A DNA stretch of 64,000 bases. Origin: Erythrobacter insulae (GTDB taxonomy: Bacteria; Pseudomonadota; Alphaproteobacteria; Sphingomonadales; Sphingomonadaceae). The stretch covers positions 810,501 through 874,500 of the forward strand of contig NZ_VHJK01000001.1 in NCBI RefSeq assembly GCF_007004095.1, given 5' to 3'. The notes beneath the pieces were generated by a model. The model saw only the letters and a list, made by a program, of their open reading frames with translations. It ran no database searches and was not told where the DNA came from. Below, one piece after another: positions 17,273 to 26,537 of the stretch. Numbering within the stretch: the first letter of the stretch is position 1; every line of letters starts with the position of its first letter. A program made the translations under genes and the position numbers.

Positions 17273-18555
17273 CCGAACGTGCCCTTCTTCGGGCCCAGAT
17301 ACCCAAACAGATACGCGCCCACTTTGCGCATCTGGATCTCTTCGCTGCCTTCGGTGATGCGGTAACGGCGGTGGTGGCGATATATGTGTTCGAACGGAGT
17401 GTGGCGCGAATAGCCGATGCCGCCATGCACCTGCATCGCGCGGTCGGCGGCTTCGCACACCAGCCGGTTCGCCCAGTAATTGCACATGGATACCTTGTCA
17501 GAGATGGTCCGCTCAATCTCTTCGTGCGGCATGTTGTCCATCTCCCACGCGGTCTTGAAGATCAGCAGGCGCAGCATTTCGGCCTGTGTCGCCAGTTCGA
17601 CCAGCGGGAACTGGATCGCCTGGTTTTTGGAAAGCGGTTCGCCAAACGGCTTGCGCTGCCGCGCGTATTTCACGCTTTCATCAATGCAGAACATCGCCGC
17701 GCCGCAGCTAGATGCCGCCTGGCGGATGCGGTTCTGGTGGACGAAGCTTTGCGCCAGCGACAGCCCGCGCCCCTCGACACCGAGGATCGCGCTGTCGGGC
17801 ACCCAGACATTGGTAACGGACAGGCGCGGGTGATCGGTCGGCATGTTGAAGGTCCACATCCATTCCTCGATCTTGAGGCCTTCGGCGGGGTTGGGGACGA
17901 GGAAACAGGTGATCCCGCTGGCCTGTCCCGCATCGCCGGAAGTGCGCGCAAACATCGCGCAATGCGTCGCGACATGCATGCCGGTGATCCACATCTTCTC
18001 CCCGTCGATCCGCCAGCCGTCCACCCCGTCGCGGGTTTCGCGCACGGCGGTCGTTTCCATATGGGTGGCATCAGAGCCGTGATCGGGTTCGGTCAGGCCA
18101 AAGGCGACGCGGCGCGTGCGTTCAAAGCCGCCGGTGATGAATTCGCGCTTCTGCTCTTCAGTGCCCCACTGGTCGAACATGGCGACGAAGGGGAAGTTGC
18201 CGACGATAGAGTGCTCGTTCTGAAGGTCGTTGTGGAGGCCCAGACCCTTCCTCGCAAAGTGCTCGCGGATCACCGCCATCCAGAGGTTTGATCCGTCCTT
18301 GCCGCCATATTGCTTGGGCGCGGAGAAGCGCCAATGGCCGGCCTTGTCTGCTCGCACGGTGGCTTCGCGCAGCAGCGCTTCCCACTCCTCACGCGGCAGG
18401 CCGCCCGCTTCAAAGTCTGTGCGCGCATATTCGCGGCGATGGTCGAAGAAACGAATGTTGTCGTCCTGCTGCTCCAGCGGTTTGATCTCGGCTTCGATAA
18501 AGGCATCGAGTTCGTCGAGGTATGCAGCCAAGTCGGCGGGAATTGCAAAGTCCAT
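17269..18555 (-). CDS. Acyl-CoA dehydrogenase (ACAD10/11 C-domain-like)
   Basis: A 428-residue FAD-dependent acyl-CoA dehydrogenase. Visible signatures are VAFGLTEPDHGSDATHMET, KMWITGMHVATHCAMFAR, and near the C-terminus QVHGGIGYSRHTPFEHIYRHH with RITEGSEEIQMRKVGAY. It is the last gene of a tight operon, ALDH then phosphotransferase then this gene, with gaps of 6 and 3 bases. The neighbouring phosphotransferase suggests it belongs to the group that, with such a kinase, processes 4-hydroxyacyl-CoA. The catalytic Glu position is not assigned here. Confidence 0.92.
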   Translation of the reverse strand: MDFAIPADLAAYLDELDAFIEAEIKPLEQQDDNIRFFDHRREYARTDFEAGGLPREEWEALLREATVRADKAGHWRFSAPKQYGGKDGSNLWMAVIREHFARKGLGLHNDLQNEHSIVGNFPFVAMFDQWGTEEQKREFITGGFERTRRVAFGLTEPDHGSDATHMETTAVRETRDGVDGWRIDGEKMWITGMHVATHCAMFARTSGDAGQASGITCFLVPNPAEGLKIEEWMWTFNMPTDHPRLSVTNVWVPDSAILGVEGRGLSLAQSFVHQNRIRQAASSCGAAMFCIDESVKYARQRKPFGEPLSKNQAIQFPLVELATQAEMLRLLIFKTAWEMDNMPHEEIERTISDKVSMCNYWANRLVCEAADRAMQVHGGIGYSRHTPFEHIYRHHRRYRITEGSEEIQMRKVGAYLFGYLGPKKGTFG

Positions 18556-18558
18556 CGG

Positions 18559-19920
18559 TTATTCCTCAGAATTGAAGTGCCGCATCGGCCAATTTGCCGT
18601 CGCCGCCTTAAGCGCCGGATATCGGGGTACATCCACTGTCAGTTTATCGAACGCCATCTGCCTCAACCGCCTTAACAGCTCAGGCGTAGCGAGGTTCTCT
18701 TCTCCTGCAAAAATGGCGTCGCACCGGCGGCGATCCATGATGTCGGGGAGGCTCTTCCCTTCTCTTTGCAAAATCCCCAGCGCATTGCGGGCGACCGCCA
18801 GTTGGAAGCGATCATGGCCTTCGAGTTTGTCTTTGATCGTTGTCAGCCACTCGGAAATAGCGAGCGCGATCTCATCGCCCGAAGCTTCTCCGGGTTCTTC
18901 ATCGAACACAAATTGTGGATCGAAAGGCCGCGCCCGCTCCTCCTCCGGCGCATCCTCCTCCAGCAGCATCAGCAAGTCGAGTTCCTGCTCGCTGGTCCGA
19001 CGCGAAATCACCACGCGTTCGAGCATCCGGTCCTCGCCGCTGCGCCAGATTTGCGCCATGCGCAAGCACCCGAGCGCCCACCACACGGTGCGGTGGATCA
19101 GCCAATAGCGGAACCGTGCGCGGTCCACTTTGCGCCCGCCATTGGCCTCGTAAGCGTCGAAATACGTTTCAAGATCGCTCAACCCCAGCGCGCTTCGGTC
19201 ATACCGATGGAACCGCCACACCGCCATGCAGCCGAACGCCAAGTCTTCATGATAGTCACCGAAATGCGCAAGCTCCCAATCGAGCACTCCGGTAAGCCAG
19301 CCATCATCGACAAGGATGTTGCCCATGCGATAATCGCCATGGATCAGCACCGGTTCGACCGGCTCGGGGCAATTGTCCTCCATCCACTTTAGGCCCAAAG
19401 CGATGATCGGACGATCTCCGCCAGCATCTTCGAATTGTGCTTTGAGATCAGCAATGGCAGCCCGGTAATCCATCACCGGTACAGCAGCGGGCACATCTTC
19501 GCGGCCCAGTGAGTGAATCCGGGCTAGATTGGCCGCGCATTCGGACAGCAACCGGTCCGGTTCTTCCATTTCAAGGATCAGCTTGGGGTTTGGCGTGCCC
19601 GGCAAAGCGCGCATGACAAACCCGCTGCCGATGCCGTCCTCCGGCAGAAGCTCTACGATCACTTCGGGCGCGGTAACGCCTTTTGCATGGGCGGCGCGAA
19701 TGATCGCTGCTTCGACATCGTGGCCGAACGGGCGGTCTTGCATAAATTTAAGGCTGGGCGCGCGGCGCAATACGAAAGCCTCTTCACCGCAGGTGAAATG
19801 CCAGCTTTCCATCGTGGCCCCGCCGGTCAGACGTGTCAGGTCCGAAACAGGCGAAAGGCCGGCCCGGGACATTGCCCGAGCCAGCCCTTTCGTCAGAGTA
19901 TCAAGTGTTGCATCACCCAT
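18559..19920 (-). CDS. Phosphotransferase family protein (APH/ChoK fold, ACAD10/11 N-domain-like)
   Basis: A 453-residue soluble kinase-like protein. The phosphotransferase core is shown by LTRLTGGATMESWHF near the N-terminus, then LRRAPSLKF, the Brenner-type catalytic motif LIHGDYRMGNILVDDG and the metal-binding GVLDWELAHFGDYHEDLA. About 100 extra residues follow at the C-terminus. It lies between an aldehyde dehydrogenase and an acyl-CoA dehydrogenase with almost no gap. In animals the corresponding kinase and dehydrogenase domains are fused in ACAD10/ACAD11. A role phosphorylating hydroxyacyl-CoA is inferred from that, not antibiotic resistance. Confidence 0.88.
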   Translation of the reverse strand: MGDATLDTLTKGLARAMSRAGLSPVSDLTRLTGGATMESWHFTCGEEAFVLRRAPSLKFMQDRPFGHDVEAAIIRAAHAKGVTAPEVIVELLPEDGIGSGFVMRALPGTPNPKLILEMEEPDRLLSECAANLARIHSLGREDVPAAVPVMDYRAAIADLKAQFEDAGGDRPIIALGLKWMEDNCPEPVEPVLIHGDYRMGNILVDDGWLTGVLDWELAHFGDYHEDLAFGCMAVWRFHRYDRSALGLSDLETYFDAYEANGGRKVDRARFRYWLIHRTVWWALGCLRMAQIWRSGEDRMLERVVISRRTSEQELDLLMLLEEDAPEEERARPFDPQFVFDEEPGEASGDEIALAISEWLTTIKDKLEGHDRFQLAVARNALGILQREGKSLPDIMDRRRCDAIFAGEENLATPELLRRLRQMAFDKLTVDVPRYPALKAATANWPMRHFNSEE

Positions 19921-19926
19921 GAGGGC

Positions 19927-21354
19927 TTACGCGACGATATTGTCCCTCTTCACTGTGATCACCTGAGGATAGGTGAACTCTTTCAAGCCTTCTTTGCCGT
20001 ATTCAGCGCCAAAGCCCGATTGCTTGTGGCCGCCAAATGGCGCGAAGGGTGACAGGTGCATGAATTCATTGATCCACACCGTGCCGGTTTCGAGCTGCTC
20101 GGCAATTGCGACGCCTTTCTCGGTGTCGCCGGTCCACACAGCACCGGCCAGCCCGTATTCGGACGCATTGGCGCGCGCGATGACTTCTTCCTCGGTGGAG
20201 AATTTCATCAATGGCATGACCGGGCCAAACTGTTCCTCCGCCACGATCCGCGCGTCTTCGGGCGGGTTATCGAGGATGGTCAGCGGCACGAAATAACCGG
20301 TACCAGAAGGGTCCTGGTCGCCGCCGGTCAGGAATTTGTAGCCATTGTCTTTCGCATCTTCGATCAGCTCAAGCACGCGCTCATACTGTTTCTTGTTCTG
20401 GATCGGGCCAACGCCGGTACCCTGCTCGCTTCCGTCACCGACCGTTACCGTCTTGGCAAAATCGGCGATCGCCTGCGACAGCTCGTCATAGATGTCTTCG
20501 TGGATATACACCCGCTTGGCCGCGATGCAGACTTGGCCTGCATTCTGGAAACTTGACCAGAACAATTGCTCGGCAACCTTTTTCGGATCGGCATCGGGCA
20601 ATACGATGGACGCATCGTTTCCGCCCAGCTCCAGCGTGATCCGTTTCAGATCGGCACTGGCGCCTTCCATGATTTTCTTACCCGTCGCGGTCGAACCGGT
20701 GAAGGTGATCTTATCAATATCGGGATGCTGCGTGATCAGCGGGCCGAGGCTGTCTTCGCCAGTGATAATGTTCACCACGCCCGCCGGCACCTTGTCCGCA
20801 ATCAATTCGGCAATGCGCAGCGTTGTCAGCGGGGTGTAGGGCGATGGTTTCAGGACAATCGTGCAGCCCGAAAGCATAGCCGGAACGATCTTCTGGATGG
20901 CCATCATGACCGGGAAATTCCACGGCACAATGCCGCCGACCACGCCCACCGGTACGCGGCGGTGACGATGCAGGCGGGTTTCGTCGTCCTGAATGATCTC
21001 TTCTTCCAGATCGAGCGTGGATTGCGCAGCAGAAATTCCTGCCGCGCCAAAGATTTCGCCTTTGGCCTGGGCATGCGGTTTGCCCTGCTCGGCAGTCAAC
21101 AGACGGAAAAGCTCGTCTGCGTTTTCCTTGATCGCGCCGGAAATCGCCATGATCGCGGCACGGCGTTCATCAATCGGAGTATTCTTCCACGTCTTGAACG
21201 CGGCGCGCGCGGCGGCGACCGCGCTGTCCAGCTCGCTCGCTCCGCATGCCGGGACCTGGCCGATCACTTGTTCGGTTGCGGGATTGATAACGTCGAGCCA
21301 CTCGCCGTTATCAACCAACTTACCGTTGATGAGGTTCTTGTACTGTGTGACCAT
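19927..21354 (-). CDS. NAD(P)-dependent aldehyde dehydrogenase
   Basis: A 475-residue class I-like aldehyde dehydrogenase. Catalytic features are present: IVPWNFPVMMAIQKIVPAML, FTGSTATGKKIM, the general-base region ITLELGGNDA and the nucleophile region FQNAGQVCIAAKR. It oxidises an aldehyde to a carboxylic acid. The exact substrate is unknown, with succinate-semialdehyde-type and aromatic aldehydes both possible from sequence. It is the first gene of an operon with the phosphotransferase and acyl-CoA dehydrogenase and is divergent from a glutathione transferase gene, which hints at handling of reactive aldehydes. Confidence 0.92.
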   Translation of the reverse strand: MVTQYKNLINGKLVDNGEWLDVINPATEQVIGQVPACGASELDSAVAAARAAFKTWKNTPIDERRAAIMAISGAIKENADELFRLLTAEQGKPHAQAKGEIFGAAGISAAQSTLDLEEEIIQDDETRLHRHRRVPVGVVGGIVPWNFPVMMAIQKIVPAMLSGCTIVLKPSPYTPLTTLRIAELIADKVPAGVVNIITGEDSLGPLITQHPDIDKITFTGSTATGKKIMEGASADLKRITLELGGNDASIVLPDADPKKVAEQLFWSSFQNAGQVCIAAKRVYIHEDIYDELSQAIADFAKTVTVGDGSEQGTGVGPIQNKKQYERVLELIEDAKDNGYKFLTGGDQDPSGTGYFVPLTILDNPPEDARIVAEEQFGPVMPLMKFSTEEEVIARANASEYGLAGAVWTGDTEKGVAIAEQLETGTVWINEFMHLSPFAPFGGHKQSGFGAEYGKEGLKEFTYPQVITVKRDNIVA

Positions 21355-21530
21355 TTTGATTCCTCTCTCGAATCCATATTGGAAATGTCTCTTGCATCTG
21401 AAGGTGGACCTTCATGCGCAAAAATCAATCGCGAATGCTGCGTTCAGCGCCCGCCTTGCGACAGAGCGTAGCGCCAACCAGTTGCGCTTTGCAACTCGCG
21501 CTTTATGCAGAGGTGAAAGAGGAGACCGAT

Positions 21531-22235
21531 ATGACCGATACCGCCGCTGATCTTGTGCTTTATGGCAGCCCTGTTTCGCCCTTCGTTCGCAAAGCTGTGG
21601 CGGTCTGTCTTGAAAAGGATGTCACCGTTGATATCGAACCGGTCGACGTGTTCAATCCGCCGCAATGGTTTCGTGACATCTCACCGATGAAACGCATTCC
21701 GGTTCTGCGTGACCGATCAATCGCGGCGGAAGGCGTGGGCGGTACGATAGCCGATAGTTCGGCGATCTGCGGCTATATCGAGAAAAAGCATCCCTCCCCC
21801 ACGCTGTATCCGGCCGATGCCTTTGCCTATGGCCGCGCGCTGTTTATCGAAGAATACGCCGATACGCATTTGGCCGCGGCCTGCGGGCTTGGCATTTTCC
21901 GCCCGATCTTTTTCAACGCAATGCAGGGCAAGGATCCCGATCTGGCAAAAGCGCGCGCGGCTTGGGCCGAAGACCTGCCCGCAATCCTCGGTTATCTGGA
22001 TGGCGCGCTGGACGGCGAAGATTATTTCGCGGGCGGCGCGCTGTCTATTGCCGATATCTCGGTTGCTGCGGTGTTGATGCAGATCGCGCTGGTCGCGCAT
22101 ATGCCGCTGGATGATTTCCCGGCATTGCAGGCGCATTTTGCACGCATATCGGCGCGCCCTTCGATCGCGGGGCCGTTTGCAAAAGCGGATGGCTTCATTC
22201 GCAAGACCTTGCCCGATCGCTTTGACCTGACCTAA
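21531..22235 (+). CDS. Glutathione S-transferase family protein
   Basis: A 234-residue protein with an N-terminal thioredoxin-like domain (LVLYGSPVSPFVRKAVAVCL, then ISPMKRIPVLRD and IADSSAICGYIEKK) and a helical C-terminal domain (FAGGALSIADISVAAVLMQI). The SPVSPFVRK motif holds the likely catalytic serine. ATG 21531 is chosen because AAAGAGGAG precedes it. The in-frame ORF open from 21414 would include poorly conserved residues. It is divergent from the aldehyde dehydrogenase operon. Confidence 0.9.
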   Translation: MTDTAADLVLYGSPVSPFVRKAVAVCLEKDVTVDIEPVDVFNPPQWFRDISPMKRIPVLRDRSIAAEGVGGTIADSSAICGYIEKKHPSPTLYPADAFAYGRALFIEEYADTHLAAACGLGIFRPIFFNAMQGKDPDLAKARAAWAEDLPAILGYLDGALDGEDYFAGGALSIADISVAAVLMQIALVAHMPLDDFPALQAHFARISARPSIAGPFAKADGFIRKTLPDRFDLT

Positions 22236-22276
22236 GGCAGCGTGCGTTAAATCAAGCAAAAGCGGGGCGCGCATAT

Positions 22277-23143
22277 ATGGCGAGCGAATGGTGCATCGGG
22301 ATCATCGGCGGATCGGGCCTTTACAATATCGAAGGCCTTAAAGACGAACAATGGATCGCGATTGAAACGCCGTGGGGCGATCCGTCTGATGAGGTGCTGT
22401 GCGGCTCTATCGAAGACGTCAAAGTGCGGTTTTTGCCGCGCCATGGACGCGGCCATCCGATAAGCCCGAGCGATCTGAACAGCCGCGCCAATATCGATGC
22501 GTTGAAACGCGCAGGCTGCACAGATATTCTGGCCATGTCGGCGATTGGCTCCTTGCGCGAGCAGATCGAACCGGGGCGTTTTGCCGTGGTCGAGCAGTTT
22601 ATTGACCGCACCTCGCGCCGCGAGAACACCTTTTTCGGCAGCGGTTTTGTGACACATGTTTCGATGGCCGATCCGGTTTGTCCGCGCCTGTCCGATATGG
22701 CAGCCAAAGCGATCGCCGCGTGCAAAGGCAAAGTCGCCGTGCGCGCAACATATCTGGCAATGGAAGGGCCGCAATTTTCAACTCGCGCGGAAAGCCTGAT
22801 GTACCGCCAATGGGGCGCCGATGTGATCGGGATGACCGCCATGCCCGAAGCAAAACTCGCCCGCGAGGCTGAGCTGCCTTATGCGCTCGTCGGGATGACC
22901 ACCGATTACGATTGCTGGCGCGAAGGCGAAAGCGTGGACGTGGCGCAAGTCGTCGCGCAAATGCAAGCCAATGGCGAATTGGCCCGCGATATGGTCGCCA
23001 GATTCATCGCTGATTTGCCTGCGAAACGAGAACCCTCGCCCATAGATTTCGCGCTGGACGATGCCGTGATCACCGCGCCCGAGGAACACGATCCTGCGGC
23101 TCTTGCCAGATTGGATGCGGTCGCGAGCCGGCTGCTGAACTAG
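22277..23143 (+). CDS. mtnP: S-methyl-5'-thioadenosine phosphorylase
   Basis: A 288-residue PNP/MTAP-family phosphorylase that cleaves methylthioadenosine to adenine and methylthioribose-1-phosphate in methionine salvage and polyamine by-product recycling. Motifs include IGIIGGSGLYNIEGL, the phosphate-binding FLPRHGRGHPISPSDLNSRAN, YLAMEGPQFSTRAES and GADVIGMTAMPEAKLAREAE, and the base-binding MTTDYDCWREG. No other methionine-salvage gene lies nearby. Its TAG stop is nested in the palindrome CTAG with the stop of the convergent hydrolase gene. Confidence 0.95.
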   Translation: MASEWCIGIIGGSGLYNIEGLKDEQWIAIETPWGDPSDEVLCGSIEDVKVRFLPRHGRGHPISPSDLNSRANIDALKRAGCTDILAMSAIGSLREQIEPGRFAVVEQFIDRTSRRENTFFGSGFVTHVSMADPVCPRLSDMAAKAIAACKGKVAVRATYLAMEGPQFSTRAESLMYRQWGADVIGMTAMPEAKLAREAELPYALVGMTTDYDCWREGESVDVAQVVAQMQANGELARDMVARFIADLPAKREPSPIDFALDDAVITAPEEHDPAALARLDAVASRLLN

Positions 23144-23784
23144 CCTTTGGCCCCGCCGATTTCGGCAAAGTGAGCGCGGGCTTCGGCCAGGCTGACGACA
23201 TCGCCGTATTTGGCGTTCATATCGAACAGATTGGCCCGGTGCACATCGGCGTGCCGGTCCCCCACGGCTTCTTCCACGACGATCGGAATGAAGCCGTGCT
23301 GACAAGCATCCACGCATGTCGCCCGCACACATCCGCTGGTCGAAAGCCCGGTTATGATCAAACTGTCATGCCCATTGGCCGCCAGGGTCGATGCCAGCGA
23401 GGTGCCGAAAAAGCAGCTGGCATATTGCTTGGATATGATCAGCTCGTCTGCGCGCGGCTCAAGCCCGGCAGGCCAGTTTCCCAGCGGGTTTCCCTTCGCA
23501 AAGCTCGCCAATGCGCCGATTTTCTGAGCGAAACGCCCGCCATCACGCATCGAAGGGTGGTATACGACATTTGTATAGATCACCGGCACACCGGCGGCCC
23601 GCGCTGCATCCCGCAGCCCAATCGCCGCATCAAGCGCCGGCTGAACATCGGCGAATAATGGGCTATCGGGTGCAAAATAGGCCTCGACAAAGTCGATGAG
23701 GATAAGGGCCGGGCGCTGCCCGAACCCTATCCTGCCCTCGAAGACGCCTGCATAATTGCTTTGTGCATCTTCACTTTTGCTCAC
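23140..23784 (-). CDS. Isochorismatase-family cysteine amidohydrolase (N-carbamoylsarcosine amidase-like)
   Basis: A 214-residue cysteine hydrolase. The catalytic triad can be read as D31 (ALILIDFVEAYF), K119 (IISKQYASCFFGT) and C152 (TSGCVRATCVDA), with the 33-residue Lys-Cys spacing seen in N-carbamoylsarcosine amidohydrolase. It probably hydrolyses an amide or ureido group. It lies 13 bases after the stop of a TonB receptor gene on the same strand, so it is likely co-transcribed from the GntR-box promoter. The presence of HyuA/HyuB in the same block makes an N-carbamoyl substrate attractive, but this is inference. Confidence 0.87.
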   Translation of the reverse strand: MSKSEDAQSNYAGVFEGRIGFGQRPALILIDFVEAYFAPDSPLFADVQPALDAAIGLRDAARAAGVPVIYTNVVYHPSMRDGGRFAQKIGALASFAKGNPLGNWPAGLEPRADELIISKQYASCFFGTSLASTLAANGHDSLIITGLSTSGCVRATCVDACQHGFIPIVVEEAVGDRHADVHRANLFDMNAKYGDVVSLAEARAHFAEIGGAKG

Positions 23785-23796
23785 CCGAGGGCTCCT

Positions 23797-26328
23797 TTAA
23801 AAATCGTAGCCGACTTCCACACCAAAGCGTTGGCGTCCGCCGGGCGAAATGAACGATCCGCCAAATTCAATCGCCGGAATAACCTCATTGAGATAATTGC
23901 GATCGAGCAGGTTATCCGCAAACGCGGTAACGCGCCAGCGGTCCCCTTCCAATCCGACCCGCAGATCAAGCACACCAAACGCTTCGCGCTGGGTCACCGA
24001 ATAATCTGCTTGGCCAAAGATGGCCGGCAGGGCGACGGTCGATCCCGGCAGCAGACCGGAAAACAGCGTCGGTGACGTGTCATCTTGCACCGTGTGGAAC
24101 CAGGTCGGGCCGGTGATGCGATAATCGGCGCGTAGCAACAGATCGAATGTGTCCGCCAAAGGCGCGACGATCTGTGTGCCGATATTGATCGTGTAATCCG
24201 ATGTGTAAGGCGATTTGTTGCCGACTGTGCTTGGCCGTGACGCATTGGCGAGGATTTCGCTTTCGGTCACGTTGACTGCGCCAAAGATATCCCAGCCGGG
24301 GATCAGTTCAAAGTTCACGTTGGCTTCCGCCCCGTACACTTCGACTTCGTCAATGTTGGAAACCACCCGCAGCAGGCCGAATGCACCAACGAAAAATTCG
24401 AAGAACTGCATATCGTCGATTTCGGTGTAGTAACCCGCAATGTCGAAGGTCAGACGGCCATTGGCCAATTCACCCTTAAAACCGGCTTCGAATGCGCTCG
24501 ATGTCTCTTTGTCATAGACATCCTCGATCAGAACATTGGTGCCGATAAACTGGTTGAACGCCTGATCCACAATCGCGGCCGAGCCCTGATTGTTGAAACC
24601 GCCGGACTTAAATCCGATGCCCCAGTTGGCATAGAGGTTCAGATCATCGGCAACTTCGTAACGCAGCGAAATCTTGGGCTGGAATTGCTGAAACGATTCC
24701 GCCTGATCCGGGATCGCGCCAAACGCCTGACCCGGATTGATCGGACCGCCAGTTGCGCTGAATGGATCGATGGCCGTGGGAACAAGGCTGCTGACCGAGC
24801 GATCTTCGATATCGTACCGGCCAGCAACGCCGATTTCAAACCGGTCAGTCACTTCGTAATCGAGCGCGAAAAACGCCGCATATACGTCGGTCGAAAAGTC
24901 ATCATTATAAAGCTGGGTCGTCGGGTTGAACGAATTCGGCCCGTTAAACAGCTCGCGCGAGACGCCCTGCCCCAGATCGGCACCCAGGCTGACACCGGTT
25001 TCGCGGTCGATATGCAGATAATACGCGCCAACCTGCCATTGCAGCGGACTGTCGGTGTTTGAAGCGAGGCGGATTTCGCCGCTGATATCGCTTTGCTGGC
25101 GTGTTTGCAGCTGAGTGCCATCACACGTCGTCGGGCTAAACCCGCCGAAAGTCGAACCGTTCGCCGGATCGAAGATAAACGGTACAGGCGATGTACCGAT
25201 AAAGGTCGGCTGGTTAAGCGGGAAACCGGTTAGATTTGCAGTGGACTGGAAACACGCGGCAGATGCATCTGCGGCGGCCTGCGTTCCGGTTGGAAATGTG
25301 AAACGGGCAAAGTCAGCCGATGTGCCATCAGCCACCAGCAATTGGTCCACGTCACTATACAGCGCCCAAGCGGTCAGCGTGACAGCATCGAATTCATGCT
25401 CGATCTTGGCTGAAACTTCGAAAGTCTGCTGTTCGTTGACGGGGCGGATATTGCCGTAAAAATCGAACGGATGATCATTCACGTCTTCGAAAAATGCCGG
25501 GTTGAATGCGGCAAAATTCGGCAGGTGGAACGAGGTATTGTAATTGATCGATGCGCCTTTGAGATCGGCGTAACGCGCTTTGATATCAATCTCTGTGCGG
25601 GCGCCCAGATCGGCAACGAACCGACCATCGACCGACCACGTTTCCTGATCATCAACGACATTGTCGTTCAGGAAGCTGTTGAAGAAGAAACCGTCGGTCG
25701 TGCGGTAATTGCCCGACAGGACCAGACCGGCATTTTCGCCAACCGGTGTCGAGATATAACCGCTGGCGGCGTAAGTGTTGTCTTCCGCAGCCGACACCTG
25801 AATGCCGCCTTCAAGAAAATCCGAAGGCTTGAGCGTCTGGATCACGATCGCGCCCGCCGCAGCGTTACGTCCGTAAAGCGCGCCTTGCGGGCCTTTCAGG
25901 ATTTCGATCTGGCGCAGTGTGCCTTGATCCTGGTTCAATTGCGCGGTGTTGGTTTTGAGAATTCCATCAACGACCAGCGCAACGGAGCTTTCTGCATCGC
26001 GCGCGCCGTTAATGCCGCGAATGTTGATCTGGGTATCGCCCGCCTCCGCGGTGCCTGTCACAATGGTGACGCCCGGCGTCAGCTGAACGAATTCATCAGC
26101 GCGCTCGATCCCTGTTTTCTGGATAGCGTCAGCGGTGAACACCGTCACCGAACTTGGAACCTCGCCCAGCGTTTCGGACTGACGACGCGCGGTAACGATA
26201 ATGGCGTTATCATTCTGACTGTCATTTTCAGTCGCGCCTGCTTCGGCTTGTTGTGCCATGGCCGGGTTAGCGACAAGGACAGCCCCGGTTGCAACACCAG
26301 CGGCCAATACGGATTTTAGAATACTCAT
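23797..26328 (-). CDS. TonB-dependent outer-membrane receptor
   Basis: An 843-residue outer-membrane transporter. A signal peptide (VLAAGVATGAVLVANPAMAQ) is followed by a plug domain (IIVTARRQSETLGEVPSSVTVF, INIRGINGARDAESSVALVVDGI, then EILKGPQGALYGRNAAAGAI) and a beta-barrel ending with the terminal aromatic strand FGVEVGYDF. It is of the large sphingomonad type that takes up diverse organic nutrients rather than a clear siderophore receptor. The gene is divergent from the GntR regulator, with a TTGTATACAA palindrome 55 bases upstream of its ATG, so its substrate is probably that of the adjacent catabolic genes. Confidence 0.93.
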   Translation of the reverse strand: MSILKSVLAAGVATGAVLVANPAMAQQAEAGATENDSQNDNAIIVTARRQSETLGEVPSSVTVFTADAIQKTGIERADEFVQLTPGVTIVTGTAEAGDTQINIRGINGARDAESSVALVVDGILKTNTAQLNQDQGTLRQIEILKGPQGALYGRNAAAGAIVIQTLKPSDFLEGGIQVSAAEDNTYAASGYISTPVGENAGLVLSGNYRTTDGFFFNSFLNDNVVDDQETWSVDGRFVADLGARTEIDIKARYADLKGASINYNTSFHLPNFAAFNPAFFEDVNDHPFDFYGNIRPVNEQQTFEVSAKIEHEFDAVTLTAWALYSDVDQLLVADGTSADFARFTFPTGTQAAADASAACFQSTANLTGFPLNQPTFIGTSPVPFIFDPANGSTFGGFSPTTCDGTQLQTRQQSDISGEIRLASNTDSPLQWQVGAYYLHIDRETGVSLGADLGQGVSRELFNGPNSFNPTTQLYNDDFSTDVYAAFFALDYEVTDRFEIGVAGRYDIEDRSVSSLVPTAIDPFSATGGPINPGQAFGAIPDQAESFQQFQPKISLRYEVADDLNLYANWGIGFKSGGFNNQGSAAIVDQAFNQFIGTNVLIEDVYDKETSSAFEAGFKGELANGRLTFDIAGYYTEIDDMQFFEFFVGAFGLLRVVSNIDEVEVYGAEANVNFELIPGWDIFGAVNVTESEILANASRPSTVGNKSPYTSDYTINIGTQIVAPLADTFDLLLRADYRITGPTWFHTVQDDTSPTLFSGLLPGSTVALPAIFGQADYSVTQREAFGVLDLRVGLEGDRWRVTAFADNLLDRNYLNEVIPAIEFGGSFISPGGRQRFGVEVGYDF

Positions 26329-26382
26329 GGGTTCGGACTCCCTGAACTCGTCCTGTTAATCAGCGATCCCTCAAGGCCTCTA

Positions 26383-26397
26383 TTGTATACAATTTGC
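26383..26397. promoter_or_regulatory. Putative GntR operator (copy 1), TBDR/gntR intergenic
   Basis: The perfect palindrome TTGTATACAA (26383-26392) followed by TTTGC is repeated identically, 15 of 15 bases, at 28509-28523. The form resembles operators of FadR-type (FCD) GntR regulators. It sits 55 bases before the TonB receptor start and about 150 before the GntR gene. Confidence 0.72.
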
Positions 26398-26537
26398 CTG
26401 CGTCAAGCATAATTGGTAGTCAGAGCAAATTGCAGCGATAGAACAGGCGACATGGTGATTCTGGGTGACACTTTATCCTTCCCACCACCGCTTGAGTTGC
26501 CCTTTGCCCTTTTGTGTCCCGTTAGGTTCCTTTTAAA

